Source: Mycoplasma anserisalpingitidis
GTDB taxonomy: Bacteria > Bacillota_I > Bacilli_A > Mycoplasmatales > Metamycoplasmataceae
Length of the DNA: 64,000 nt
NCBI RefSeq assembly: GCF_007858495.1
Contig: NZ_CP041663.1
Location: 620,001-684,000, forward strand
Direction of reading: 5' to 3'
This document shows positions 16,399 to 25,661 of the stretch, one piece after another. Made by a program: the position numbers and the translations under genes. Positions within the stretch are counted from its first letter, which is position 1. Every line of letters begins with the position of its first letter. A model generated the notes under the pieces. The model saw only the letters and a list, made by a program, of their open reading frames with translations, was not told where the DNA came from and made no database searches.

Positions 16399-16474
16399 TT
16401 ATTTTTTTATCTTTTTTATATTTTTTTAGTTGCTAATTTGTTAGCTAAGTAAGTATAGCACAAAAATAAAATTA

Positions 16475-18016
16475 TTAATTAATTTTTTTAATTTTATTAT
16501 GTATATCTCTTATAATTTTACTATAGCTTATATTTTTATTCAATGAATCTGATTTTTTAGGTTTGTAAGAATTAAATAAAAAGTTAAATATTTCATTATT
16601 CCGATGTTTTTCAATACTATTTATGTAATTTTTATCTATATTATTATTTATTATTAATTGAATAATGTCAGTAATATAAACACTACTTATTTCTATTTTA
16701 TCAATTATTCTTGAGATTATGTACTTATTCATATTGTTGTCTTCTCCTTTGTTAATTAAAATCGAATTAGAAATGATCTTAATTAACTCAAGTTTAATCT
16801 CTTCTATTTTATTTATAAAAATATCTAAATTTCCAGAATCATAAATTTTATTTAATATTGTTAGTGTGTCGATTAGTGTAGTTTTATCATTTAAATATTC
16901 ATTGTTTAAAATTCTATATCTTATTAATAAATTGTATTGCAACAATAAATACTTAATAAGAGAATCATCTTCATCATCGTCGAAACTACCTATAGCAAAG
17001 TCAGGTATTCTAAAATCAGATTTTTCTTCACAGAATTCAATAAAATTGTTTCAATGGATATCAACGATATCGTTATCAGTTATACTAACATCTCTTTTTA
17101 ATGAAATATTATTATTTTTTATAAAATAATTTTTAACAATCAATTCATTATAGTTGAAAAATATTTTATTTCTGTCATTTGTTAAAATTGCATTTATGAA
17201 ATTTAAAAATGAATTTCAAAGTCCATAATGAACTAGTTCATTATAAATTTCATCTTTTTTCTTTGTGTTTGGGCTATATTCATCTCATAAATCGGATGAA
17301 TATTTTAATCTGCTATTCCTTGATTTAAAGTCATTAAAATCTTTAATAAATGTTTCTGGATTAAATTCTATTATTTTTTCCTCCACCAATTCAATAAATC
17401 ATGAATATAGTTTTTCAATAATATCATAAAAATCAATGTGAGGTTTATTTGAACGATTGATTACAAACTTAGAACTTTTAATATATGGTTCACTATATAA
17501 ATATCATTTACGTTTAGTTGTGTAAATTGTTGAATAATCTTCATTTCTATAATTTGCAAAATTCAAGAAATTATTGTGACTTTTTTCCTTTAAATTATCA
17601 ATTGTTAAATAAACTTTCTTAAGAATTGTGTCTTTATATTTGTAAATAATATTTATTTGATATTTTTTATGTAAGTCCTTAGGAATTGTTGAATTAAAAT
17701 TCATTTCTAACAAAATATTGTCAAACATCTCAATCAGATCATCTATTTCTTTATTTATCTTAAATTCAACTTTTTCATATACAAATCCTTCATTTTTAAG
17801 AAGGTGTTGCTTTTCTTTCAATACTAAATAATTATTTTGAAATCTAGGAACTTCTATATTTTTAAGAGTGCTCGCAAAATATTTTAAAAATTTTATGTAG
17901 TCTTTATCATCCAATAATATAGAACTGGTATTTAAAAAGTTGTTAAAAGTCTTATCATTCACTTTATTAATTTCAATCTCCTTTGTTAAGTTTATATAAA
18001 ATAAAAAAAAGTCCAT
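16475..18016 (-). CDS. Orphan hypothetical protein, 513 codons
   Basis: An unrecognised protein. The frame is open from ATG 18016 to the stop at 16475 with UGA codons read as Trp. It is rich in Ile, Asn, Lys and Asp, has no signal peptide or membrane helix, and is probably helical and cytoplasmic; an acidic FDDDEDDS stretch lies in the second half. The ATG 18016 sits inside a terminator-like hairpin (18011-18023), so it is a doubtful start. An AAAGGAG site at 17978-17984 lies 6 bases before an in-frame ATT (17969-17971), which may be the real start and would give 498 residues. The gene is wedged between the rRNA operon promoter and a copy of the 23S 3' end, a sign of rearrangement or acquisition. 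Confidence 0.7.
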
Positions 18017-18023
18017 GACGGAC
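18003..18023 (-). terminator. Terminator-like hairpin after the 23S-tail copy
   Basis: On the minus strand GTCC-GTCAT-GGAC (18011-18023) is followed by eight Ts (18003-18010). It is in the position equivalent to the true rRNA terminator but differs from it in sequence. Confidence 0.6.
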
Positions 18024-18025
18024 GA

Positions 18026-18141
18026 AATCTTTGAAAACTGAATAGCTGTTGGTAATTTATTAAAAAATCTATAAATTCATCCACTTTTAAACCTATCAAT
18101 TTATTAGTAATGGTCAGCTGAATGTATCACTACACTTACAC
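18026..18141 (-). repeat. 116-bp repeat, copy B (isolated 23S 3' end fragment)
   Basis: Identical to 11587-11702, in the same orientation relative to transcription. The match stops abruptly at both ends: next to 18026 the true operon has its own terminator sequence, and beyond 18141 the rest of 23S is missing. Confidence 0.95.
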
Positions 18142-18175
18142 ATTTTAAAAAATTATTTTTTCGTGTGTCTAAATA

Positions 18176-18202
18176 ATTATACCAAATATTTTTTTAATCC
18201 AA
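18176..18202 (-). promoter_or_regulatory. Probable promoter reading into the 23S-tail copy
   Basis: On the minus strand TTGGAT (18197-18202) and TATAAT (18176-18181) are 15 bases apart. The sequence after the -10 (TATAATTATTTAGACACA) resembles that after the rRNA promoter (TATAATTGTTTCACACA). A run of 19 Ts (minus strand) lies directly upstream at 18205-18223. Confidence 0.5.
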
Positions 18203-18239
18203 ATAAAAAAAAAAAAAAAAAAATAACAAATTTATTAAA

Positions 18240-19052
18240 TTAATTTTTAGCTATGTTTAATTTAGTAATTTTATTATTTTCTTTATTTATATTATTAAGT
18301 TCCATAATAACCGCATTGAATTGTTGTTTATTTTTAGAAACTTCAAATTTTGATGGTCTATCAAATCTCATTTTCTCGTATACTGATTCAAAATCAGCTC
18401 CAATTGCAGAATTAGATGGGCCAGTCATCCCTACATCTGTTATATATAGAGTATTATTAGGTAATTTTTTATCATCATTTGTTTGTACATGTGTGTGTGT
18501 GCCACAAATTGCATCAACTTTACCATCAACATATAATCCTAATACATTTTTTTCACTTGTTGTTTCAGCATGGAAATCAATAAAGTGAAAATCTGTTTTT
18601 TCTTTAAATTTAATAATATTATCTATACAATCAAAAAAATTATCTGCATATTCTTCATTTCATGGAGGAGATAATTTATTAAAAGTAATTCCCATTAACT
18701 GAGTTACTCTTAATGATACACCTTTAATATTAAAAATTCTAGATCCTTCACCGGCATATTGAGGATTAATATTAGCTGGTCTAATTACATCTTCATTGTG
18801 GATTATTTCAAGAATTTCTTTTTTTGCTCAAACATGATTACCTAAAGTAAAAGCATCTACTCCAGATAATTTTAACCTTTCATAATCCTCTTTAACAAAC
18901 CCTTTTCTTCCAGATACATTTTCTGCTTGACCAATAACAAAGTCTATGTAATATTCTTTTCTTATTATTGGAAGTAATTCTTCAACAAACTCAATTCCAG
19001 GTTCTCCAAATATATCGCCAATAAATAATAATTTAAGTTTTTGATTAGTCAT
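18240..19052 (-). CDS. ymdB: YmdB-type metallophosphoesterase
   Basis: A 270-residue dinuclear metal phosphodiesterase of the YmdB family (TIGR00282). The Bacillus member hydrolyses 2',3'-cyclic nucleotides and cAMP and affects RNA turnover and biofilm decisions. All family metal-binding motifs are present in order: FIGDIFGEPG near residues 10-19, GQAENVSGRKG near 40-50, TLGNHVWAKKE near 69-79, DFHAETTSEK with the central histidine, and CGTHTHVQT. UGA codons are Trp (for example after GNHV). It lies downstream of recA in the same direction with about 50 bases between. Confidence 0.9.
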
Positions 19053-19104
19053 TTTACCGTTTTCTACAAAATGAATTAATATTTATTAAATTATATATAT
19101 TTAT

Positions 19105-20073
19105 TTAAAGTATTTTATTTTCTATTTCATTTAGTAAAACTCCATCACAAATTAATACATCTCTCATAGTTTTTTTGCCTTGAGCTAAATTTTTGCCCTC
19201 ATAAGAGTATCATGAACCCTTCTTTACTAAAACATTTTTTTCGACTGCTTCATCTATTATTTCACCAATTCTGTCAATGCCGCATGAAAAAAGTAATTCT
19301 GTATCCATTTTTTTATAAGGAGCTGCTAATTTATTTTTTACTACTTTAATTTTTAATTCGTTTCCAACAGTATCTTTACCATCAACTATGGGTTGGCCTT
19401 TTCTTACCTCAAGTCTTATTGAAGCATAAAATTTTAACGCTCTACCTCCTGTTGTGGTTTCTGGATTACCATAACAAACACCAACTTTCTCTCTTATTTG
19501 ATTAATAAAAATAATTGTAGTTTTATTTTTGTTAGAAATCGAAGTTATTTTTCTTAATGCTTTAGACATTAACCTTGCTTGAGAACCAATTTGTTGTTCT
19601 CTCATATCTCCATTCAACTCAGATTCTGGCACTAAGGCAGCTACTGAATCCACAACTATCAAATCAATATTCCCTGATTTAGATAACATATCTACAATTT
19701 CTAATGCTTGTTCTCCTGAATCAGGTTGACTTATTAATAATTTTTCAACATCAACACCGATTTTTCCTGCATATACTGGATCAATCGAATGTTCAGCATC
19801 AATAAATGCTGCTATTCCGCCTTTTTTTTGAATTTCCGCAACCGCATGTAAACATAAAGTGGTTTTTCCTGAACTTTCTGGTCCATAAATTTCAATAATT
19901 CTTCCTTTCGGTCAACCACCTATTCCTAAAATATCATTTAATTTAAAACTTCCACTTGAAAAAGTATCAACGTCTGCGTGTGGTACATCCCCTAAATACA
20001 TAATTGATTCATTCCCGAATTTTTTACTAATTTCTAAAATAGCTTCATCAATAATTTTTTTCTTATCGCTCAT
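19105..20073 (-). CDS. recA: Recombinase RecA
   Basis: A 322-residue recombinase for homologous recombination and repair. Walker A is GPESSGKTT (residues 64-72), Walker [13 protein letters not shown], and the L1/L2 loops appear as MSKALRKI and [23 protein letters not shown]. The acidic C-terminal tail of longer RecA proteins is absent; the protein stops soon after the wedge motif. ATG 20073 follows GGAGG (20079-20083). The upstream region shares a 58-base ungapped module with the zinc-ribbon gene at 28964. No LexA-type box is seen. Confidence 0.96.
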
Positions 20074-20109
20074 ATAAACCTCCATAATAATATGAATGTT
20101 TATTCAGAA

Positions 20110-20128
20110 GTGAACAAAAAATGAACAA
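20110..20128 (-). promoter_or_regulatory. Shared upstream box, recA copy
   Basis: Minus-strand TTGTTCATTTTTTGTTCAC, 17 of 19 identical to 29001-29019. Both lie exactly 37 bases upstream of a start codon. Two GTTC repeats are about one helical turn apart. GTTCAC followed 17 bases later by TATTAT could be the promoter itself. Confidence 0.5.
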
Positions 20129-20135
20129 AAAGAAT

Positions 20136-20156
20136 AAAAAAGCCTCCCGGCTTTTA
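20136..20156 (-). terminator. Terminator after rpsO
   Basis: AAAAGCC-TCC-GGCTTTT hairpin ending in Ts on the minus strand, touching the rpsO stop codon. Confidence 0.75.
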
Positions 20157-20423
20157 TTATTTACGTAAATTAAGTTCTTTAATACATCTATTGTATTCTT
20201 CTAAATCTTTTGATTTTAAGTGATCAAGTAATACACGACGTTTATTGATTTTAGCCATAAATCCACGACGTGAGTGTTTGTCTTTTGGATTTTTTAAGAA
20301 ATGTGGTTTTAATGATTCGATATCTTCAGTTAAAATAGCAATTTGAACAAAAGTATTTCCTGTGTCTTTTGCGTTTTTTCCGTATTTCTTAACTAATCCT
20401 AATTTTGTTTCATTAGAAATCAT
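20157..20423 (-). CDS. rpsO: 30S ribosomal protein S15
   Basis: An 88-residue 16S-binding protein. Family blocks: KYGKNAKDTGNTFVQIAILT, DKHSRRGFMAKINKRRVLLDHL and a basic end. The start MISNETK at ATG 20423 follows an AGGAG site; an upstream in-frame start at 20480 would add 19 residues not found in S15. It is transcribed alone with its own terminator. Confidence 0.96.
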   Translation of the reverse strand: MISNETKLGLVKKYGKNAKDTGNTFVQIAILTEDIESLKPHFLKNPKDKHSRRGFMAKINKRRVLLDHLKSKDLEEYNRCIKELNLRK

Positions 20424-20518
20424 AATTTTGTCTCCTATTTTTAAATTATGTTTTATCCAAGTGTTAAACTTATTTATCACCTAGTATAAAAATTTGCAAT
20501 TAAGAAAATGCTTATAAA

Positions 20519-21373
20519 TTATATACTATTATCATTAATAATAAAATTTTTTACTTCAAGTACATCTTCGCTTGTTAATTTATCATTTTGTGAGTTGGTT
20601 ATTAACCTAATTTCTGAATATATGATTAACTTGGCTGCCACATTTTCAATTTCAAATGCTTTTATATCAATAAGCTTAAAATGAAAATTATTCCTCAAAC
20701 TTATATGTAAGACGCAATAATATTTAATTTTGTTTACAATGAGCGCTGCCGCATAAATTCCTGAATGAATTTCAATAATATCATTATTTATTGATAATTC
20801 AAGATTAGATTTAATTTTGCATGTCAATAAGTACTCTCGCGTTAATAAAGAATTCAAAAACTTAATTTGCCCAAAATTCAATAATTCTTTTAAGTTTTTA
20901 GTCCCGATTTTTATATCTTTATATTTTAATAAATCTAAATCAATTACATTCATATTTTTAAAGTTATCTTTTAGTTTTGATGTATCTCATTTAGCAGACT
21001 TTCCAAATTTAAAGTCTTTCCCACAAATAATTGAACAATTATTTTTATTATTTGTTAATCTTTCTATAAATACATCACCTTCAAGAAGTGAAATTTTACT
21101 AAAATCTAATTCAATCACTTTATCAATTTCATTAAATGTGCTGAAGATATATCTTTTTGCGTCATTATCACAAAATAGTCCATCTTTCATTTTGAACATT
21201 GTTGTTTCATTCTTGAAATAAACCAAAACAATTTGTTCATTTTTTTTAATTTCAGCTGCTTTTTTCAATAATTGATAATGTCCTAAATGGAATGACTCGA
21301 ATGCACCGATTACATATATTATATTTTCTGTGGGTTTTCAGCTATCTAATTCATAAATTTCTAGTGGTTTCAT
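20519..21373 (-). CDS. ribF: RibF-type riboflavin kinase / FAD synthetase
   Basis: A 284-residue protein that should make FMN and FAD from riboflavin. The N-terminal nucleotidyltransferase domain has the motif GAFESFHLGH (residues 23-32; the usual form is GNFDGVHLGH). IICGKDFKFGKSAKW (about residues 121-135) matches the second family block with the GxDFxFG core. The C-terminal riboflavin kinase domain is weakly conserved: the usual PTAN/GVYA motif is reduced to ISLEIHSGIYAAALI-like sequence, so kinase activity is less certain. UGA codons encode W12 and others. It starts one base after the upstream HAD gene's stop and belongs to the same operon. Confidence 0.85.
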
Positions 21374-21374
21374 T

Positions 21375-22187
21375 TTATATCAACTTTAACTCTTTAAGTT
21401 TTAAATATGCTCCGTCATATTCGCAATCAAGAGCAACATCATCAGCAACACTTTTAATTCTTCAATTTGCTCTTTCCATAGCAACACCATAAACAGCATC
21501 ACGAATCATTTCAAAATCGTTAGATGAATCACCAAAAGCAATTAAATTATCATTTGAATAACCGATTTTTTTTGTTAATAATTCTAAAGTTGAACTTTTT
21601 GTTGTTTTTTTAGGACCTATGAATATACCTCTACTTCAAGTAGAATTTATTTCCATATTTAAATTATTTTTATTTATAAATTCATTAATCAAATCGACTT
21701 TATTTGAAATATTTTCTCCACTTAAAGTGATTACGTAAATTCTTTTATCAATTACTTTGTTAAAATCTAATTCCTCATATTTACTTATATTAGGTCTAAT
21801 GAATCAAGTGTCTAAATTAGTATTTTTAGAATAATATGATTTATTTACATCTGTTATTATGAAATTAAAATTATCATTATAAAATTCATCATAAAGTATT
21901 TTTACTTCATTTAAGTTTAAACCAACTTCATAAATAATTTCATTTTTATTACAATCAAGTATGAATGAACCGTTAGCTCCAATAAAATAATCTGGTTTCA
22001 ATTGCTCTAAAAAATCACAAATTGTTGAAAATTCTCTAGCAGTCGCTAGTATTGAGACAATCCCATTTTTTCTTAAAAGCGAAAATGCATCAATAGTTTT
22101 TTGACTGAATTTTGTATTTCCATTTGGGAGAATTGTACCATCAATATCAAATGCAGCACATTTTATAATATTTTTAAGATTTTTCAT
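21375..22187 (-). CDS. Cof-type HAD phosphatase
   Basis: A 270-residue haloacid dehalogenase-like hydrolase of the Cof/YwpJ group, which dephosphorylates sugar phosphates and cofactor phosphates (flavins and pyridoxal phosphate in some members). Motif I AAFDIDGTILPNG (about residues 11-23), motif II ILATAR, motif III lysine near GPKKTTKSS, and motif IV FGDSSNDFEMI. UGA codons are Trp. The gene ends one base before ribF starts, so a role linked to flavin phosphates is possible but is inference. Confidence 0.85.
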
Positions 22188-22210
22188 AATACCTCACTTT
22201 AGAAAATAAA

Positions 22211-23053
22211 TTATATCTTATTAGGGAAAATCTTTTTAACAATAAGCTCATTGTTAAAAATTTTTGCAACCCCGCCAATTTCATTAGTATCTCCATTGAT
22301 TAATAAAACTACTTCATCATTTTTATTATTTATATTAGTTAATTTATTACCGTTTTTCAAATATTCTCTTTGCTTTTGATTGTATATAAATATTGGTAAG
22401 TTTAAAATATCTTTGTAATTTATTTCGGCAAATTCCTTACCATTCAACATACTTATATGCAAAACACCGATACCATTTCTTTCTAATTTTGTCATTGTTG
22501 AATAATTTTTGCAAAGAAGACCTAAATCATTAACTAAACTTCTAATATAACAACCCTCAGAAACCTTAAAATAAATTCTATAAGTCTGTTTTGCGAAGTC
22601 AAAACTCAATAATTTATAGTCAAATATTTTAATTTTCTGTTCTTTTATTTCAAAATCCATGTCATTTCTAGCAAGTTCATATGCTCTTACTCCATTAATT
22701 TTTTTTGCAGAAAATTTTGGCGGCACTTGGCTTCTTGTTTCACTTAATTCTTCAAGTTTTTTGTTTAAAACTTCTTCAGTGACTTTATTGTCTGTAATAT
22801 TTATAACCTTACCTAAAATGTCATATGTATCAGTTTCATATCCAAAAACACCTTCAACTATATATTCTTTAGTTTTATTTGAGATATACTCTAATAATTT
22901 TGTGTCCTCATCAGTTGCTGCAAGCAACAACCCTTCAGCTAGAGGGTCAAGAGTTCCACTATGCCCTATTTTTTTAATTTTATTTTCTCTTCTAAATTTG
23001 CTTATTGCTTCAAATGAACTAATTCCAGTTTTTTTGTGTATTAAATAAAACAT
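22211..23053 (-). CDS. truB: tRNA pseudouridine-55 synthase
   Basis: A 280-residue enzyme that makes pseudouridine 55 in the T-loop of tRNAs. The catalytic aspartate is Asp36 in GHSGTLDPLAEGLL (residues 30-43). Other family blocks: KEYIVEGVFGYETDTYD, PPKFSAKKINGVRAYELAR and VSEGCYIRSLVNDLG. The C-terminal PUA-like extension is short and degenerate. It lies between the HAD-ribF pair and the ribosomal operon, 24 bases from the HAD gene. Confidence 0.94.
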   Translation of the reverse strand: MFYLIHKKTGISSFEAISKFRRENKIKKIGHSGTLDPLAEGLLLAATDEDTKLLEYISNKTKEYIVEGVFGYETDTYDILGKVINITDNKVTEEVLNKKLEELSETRSQVPPKFSAKKINGVRAYELARNDMDFEIKEQKIKIFDYKLLSFDFAKQTYRIYFKVSEGCYIRSLVNDLGLLCKNYSTMTKLERNGIGVLHISMLNGKEFAEINYKDILNLPIFIYNQKQREYLKNGNKLTNINNKNDEVVLLINGDTNEIGGVAKIFNNELIVKKIFPNKI

Positions 23054-23084
23054 ATTCTCCTTTTTCTATAGTTATATTATAAAT

Positions 23085-23110
23085 AAAAAACCACCAAATT
23101 GGTGGTTTGC
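23085..23110 (-). terminator. Terminator of the secY-rplQ operon
   Basis: AAACCACC-AATTT-GGTGGTTT hairpin on the minus strand followed by Ts, after rplQ. Confidence 0.85.
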
Positions 23111-23141
23111 ATTTCTATTAAGTTTATGTTTTTATTATTAA

Positions 23142-23504
23142 TTAAACTAATTCAATGATTGCCATACGTGTATTATCACCTAAACGTGCAGGTAATTTAA
23201 TAATTCTTGTGTATCCACCATTTCTTTCTTGGTATTTTGGTGCAATATTTGAAAATAAATGTGTAAGTACTTCAACGTTTTCTTTTGTTTTAATTGGGCG
23301 TAAATAAGCAGCAACAGCACGACGATTTGCTAAAGTTGGATTTTTAGCTTTTTGAATCATTCTTTCAGCGTGTTTACGTAATTCTTTTGCTCTTGTTAAA
23401 GTTGTTGTTATTCTTCCATTAACAAATAATTCACTTGTTAATGAACGCATAACTCCATTTCTTCATTTAGTATCACGTGAGTAAATTTGTTTTGGGTTAG
23501 CCAT
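23142..23504 (-). CDS. rplQ: 50S ribosomal protein L17
   Basis: A 120-residue protein at the tunnel exit of the large subunit. Family marks include the early RDTKWRNGVMRSL (W by UGA), RITTTLTRAKELRKHAERMI and the terminal GGYTRIIKLPARLGDNTRMA. Its start ATG (23502-23504) overlaps the rpoA stop by one base (TAATG), so it is coupled to rpoA. Last gene of the operon. Confidence 0.97.
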
Positions 23505-24514
23505 TATTCATCTCCTTTTTTAAGTGTAAATCCAAACTCTTGAAGTTTTTGTACTATTTCTTCTAATGATTTTTTACCTAAGTTCTTTGTTTGTTCAAGC
23601 TCATCATATGTCATTTCGATAATATCTGAAACTTTTGTTTTATTTATTCTTCTTAATGCATTTAATGAACGTACAGAAAGATTTAATTGGTTGATATCAA
23701 GATCTGCTTCATTTTCTTGTGGTTCCTCTTCGACTTCATCTGCGAAAACATCAACTTTCATTTCATCAGTGTTTCCTATAACCATAAAGTGTGCAATTAA
23801 AATTTCTGAAGCTTGCTTAATAGCTTGTTCGGCTTTGACTGTTCCATCAGTAATTAATGTAAAATCTAGTCTTTCTTCAACTTTAGCGCTAGATGAGTTT
23901 AATTCTTCAACCTTGTAGTTAACAAGTTTGATTGGAGAGAATTTTGAATCAACAGCGATAAACTTACCTTTTTTAATTTTTGAATTAGCTGCTAATTCAC
24001 CTTCAAGTTTATTAACAATTAATTTGTTTTCTTCACTTGATAAAAATCCACGACCTGGTCTTATAAACATTTCAATTTTTAACGAGTTAACCGCACTAAC
24101 ATCAGCAATGTGAATGTTGTGGTCGATGATTTCAACATTTGGATTGTCAACAACTGTTAAATATCTTGATGTAATTTCGCCAACTTCATCTGCTTTAAGT
24201 TCAACCTTGATGATTTCATCATCATTAACTAATTCAGAATCATATTTAAATCTTACTTCTCTTAAATTCATAATTAGTGATGGAACATCTTCAACCACAC
24301 CAGGAATTCCTTGGAATTCATGATTAACACCTTCTATTTTAATACAGAATGGGGCTAAAGAAGTGATATTTGATAATAAAACTCTTCTTAAAGCAACACC
24401 AAGTGTATTTCCAAATCCTCTTTCTAATGGTTGTAAACTGAATGTAGTTTCAAAATCACTTACTTTGTTTAATGAAGGAACTTTAAGATAATCTAATCTT
24501 TTCATCTTTTCCAT
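23504..24514 (-). CDS. rpoA: DNA-directed RNA polymerase alpha subunit
   Basis: A 336-residue subunit that dimerises to nucleate RNA polymerase. The N-terminal domain shows LQPLERGFGNTLGVALRRVLLSN with the assembly region, and the C-terminal domain, joined by an acidic linker (EVEEEPQENEADLD), shows LSVRSLNALRRINKTKVSDI and KNLGKKSLEEIVQKL, so the DNA-binding C-terminal domain is present. ATG 24514 is used; ATG 24505 is an alternative. It is 38 bases downstream of rpsK. Confidence 0.97.
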   Translation of the reverse strand: MEKMKRLDYLKVPSLNKVSDFETTFSLQPLERGFGNTLGVALRRVLLSNITSLAPFCIKIEGVNHEFQGIPGVVEDVPSLIMNLREVRFKYDSELVNDDEIIKVELKADEVGEITSRYLTVVDNPNVEIIDHNIHIADVSAVNSLKIEMFIRPGRGFLSSEENKLIVNKLEGELAANSKIKKGKFIAVDSKFSPIKLVNYKVEELNSSSAKVEERLDFTLITDGTVKAEQAIKQASEILIAHFMVIGNTDEMKVDVFADEVEEEPQENEADLDINQLNLSVRSLNALRRINKTKVSDIIEMTYDELEQTKNLGKKSLEEIVQKLQEFGFTLKKGDE

Positions 24515-24552
24515 TTAAGATACCTACTTTCTTATCATTAATAATAGTACTT

Positions 24553-24936
24553 TTATTTCTTAGCACGTTTTAGAATACGCTTAGGAGGTCTTGTTCCGTT
24601 GTGAGGAACAGGTGTAACATCCTTAATTTCTGTAACTGTGATACCTGAAACTTCGATTTGTTTTCTTGCAGCATCTTTTCCAGCTCCAAGACCTTTAAGT
24701 TCAACTTTAACAGATTTAATACCGTGTTCTTTAGCAGCTTCAGCCGCTGCTTGAGCTGCTAGACCTGCAGCATAAGGTGTTTTTTTCTTAGTACCTTTGT
24801 AACCAATAGCACCAGCTGATGATCATGCTATAACATTACCTTGTTCATCTGAAAATGTAACAATTGTGTTTTGGTTGGTTGAATGAATATGTGCAATACC
24901 TGTTGTAATATTCTTTTTCTTAGTTTTACGAGCCAT
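24553..24936 (-). CDS. rpsK: 30S ribosomal protein S11
   Basis: A 127-residue platform protein of the small subunit. Recognisable blocks are [47 protein letters not shown] and the highly conserved end [24 protein letters not shown] in WSSAG hides the gene under the standard code; a spurious open frame on the same strand (24828-25049) is an artefact. It begins 3 bases after the rpsM stop. Confidence 0.97.
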
Positions 24937-24939
24937 ATA

Positions 24940-25308
24940 TTATTTACCTTTCTTTCCAGCAACTGTTTTTCTAGGTCCTTTACGTGTACGAGCATTCTTT
25001 TTAGTTGATTGTCCACGTACAGGTAATCCTTTACGGTGTCTAATTCCACGGTAACATTTAATTTCCATTAAACGTTTAATGTTTAAGTTAACTTCTCTAC
25101 GTAAATCACCTTCTGTTGTATAGTGTTTAGCTGCTTCACGAATTTTTGATAATTCATCTTCTGATAAGCTCTTTACACGAGCATCTTCACTTATTCCTGC
25201 TTCAGCACAAATCTTTTTAGCTAAGCTTGGTCCGATACCATAAATATATGTTAATGACACAACAACACGTTTGTCATTAGGAATTTCAACGTTTAAAATT
25301 CTGGCCAT
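24940..25308 (-). CDS. rpsM: 30S ribosomal protein S13
   Basis: A 122-residue head protein contacting the P-site tRNA. Family blocks: [39 protein letters not shown], and [20 protein letters not shown]. Eight bases separate it from rpmJ. Confidence 0.97.
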   Translation of the reverse strand: MARILNVEIPNDKRVVVSLTYIYGIGPSLAKKICAEAGISEDARVKSLSEDELSKIREAAKHYTTEGDLRREVNLNIKRLMEIKCYRGIRHRKGLPVRGQSTKKNARTRKGPRKTVAGKKGK

Positions 25309-25316
25309 CTTATCTC

Positions 25317-25430
25317 CTATCCTTGTCTTTGTTTGTGTTTAGGTAATTCACAAATTACTCTAATAACACCTTTACGTTTAATAATTTTGCAATCTTTACA
25401 CATTCTTTTAACACTAGCTCTAACTTTCAT
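25317..25430 (-). CDS. rpmJ: 50S ribosomal protein L36
   Basis: A 37-residue protein. It keeps the zinc ribbon: Cys11, Cys14, Cys27 and His32, so it is the zinc-containing (C+) form. Start ATG 25430 follows GGAG. It lies between infA and rpsM as in Bacillus. Confidence 0.95.
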   Translation of the reverse strand: MKVRASVKRMCKDCKIIKRKGVIRVICELPKHKQRQG

Positions 25431-25444
25431 TTTAGCTCCTTTAA

Positions 25445-25660
25445 TTATTTGTGTCTGTAAACGATACGTCCTTGAGTTAAATCATATGGACTAATATCAA
25501 CATCTACTTTATCACCAGGTAAAATTCTTATGTGATTAACTCTCATTTTACCTGAAATATAAACTTTCATAGTCATGCCGTTTTCTAATTCTACTTCATA
25601 TGAATCAGTAGAATAAACAGTTTTAACCACTCCAGTCATCTTTATTGCGTCTTTTGCCAA
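25445..25660 (-). CDS. infA: Translation initiation factor IF-1
   Basis: A 71-residue OB-fold factor that blocks the A site during initiation. The sequence [20 protein letters not shown] and [16 protein letters not shown] match the family. The start codon is TTG (25658-25660), supported by AAAGGAA upstream and by the conserved MAK N-terminus; the first ATG would remove seven conserved residues. It starts one base after the map stop. Confidence 0.95.
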   Translation of the reverse strand: MAKDAIKMTGVVKTVYSTDSYEVELENGMTMKVYISGKMRVNHIRILPGDKVDVDISPYDLTQGRIVYRHK

Positions 25661-25661
25661 T

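Noticed and set aside
20110-20128. LexA/SOS box before recA
   Set aside because: The GTTC repeats are direct, not the inverted GAAC-N4-GTTC of Gram-positive LexA sites.
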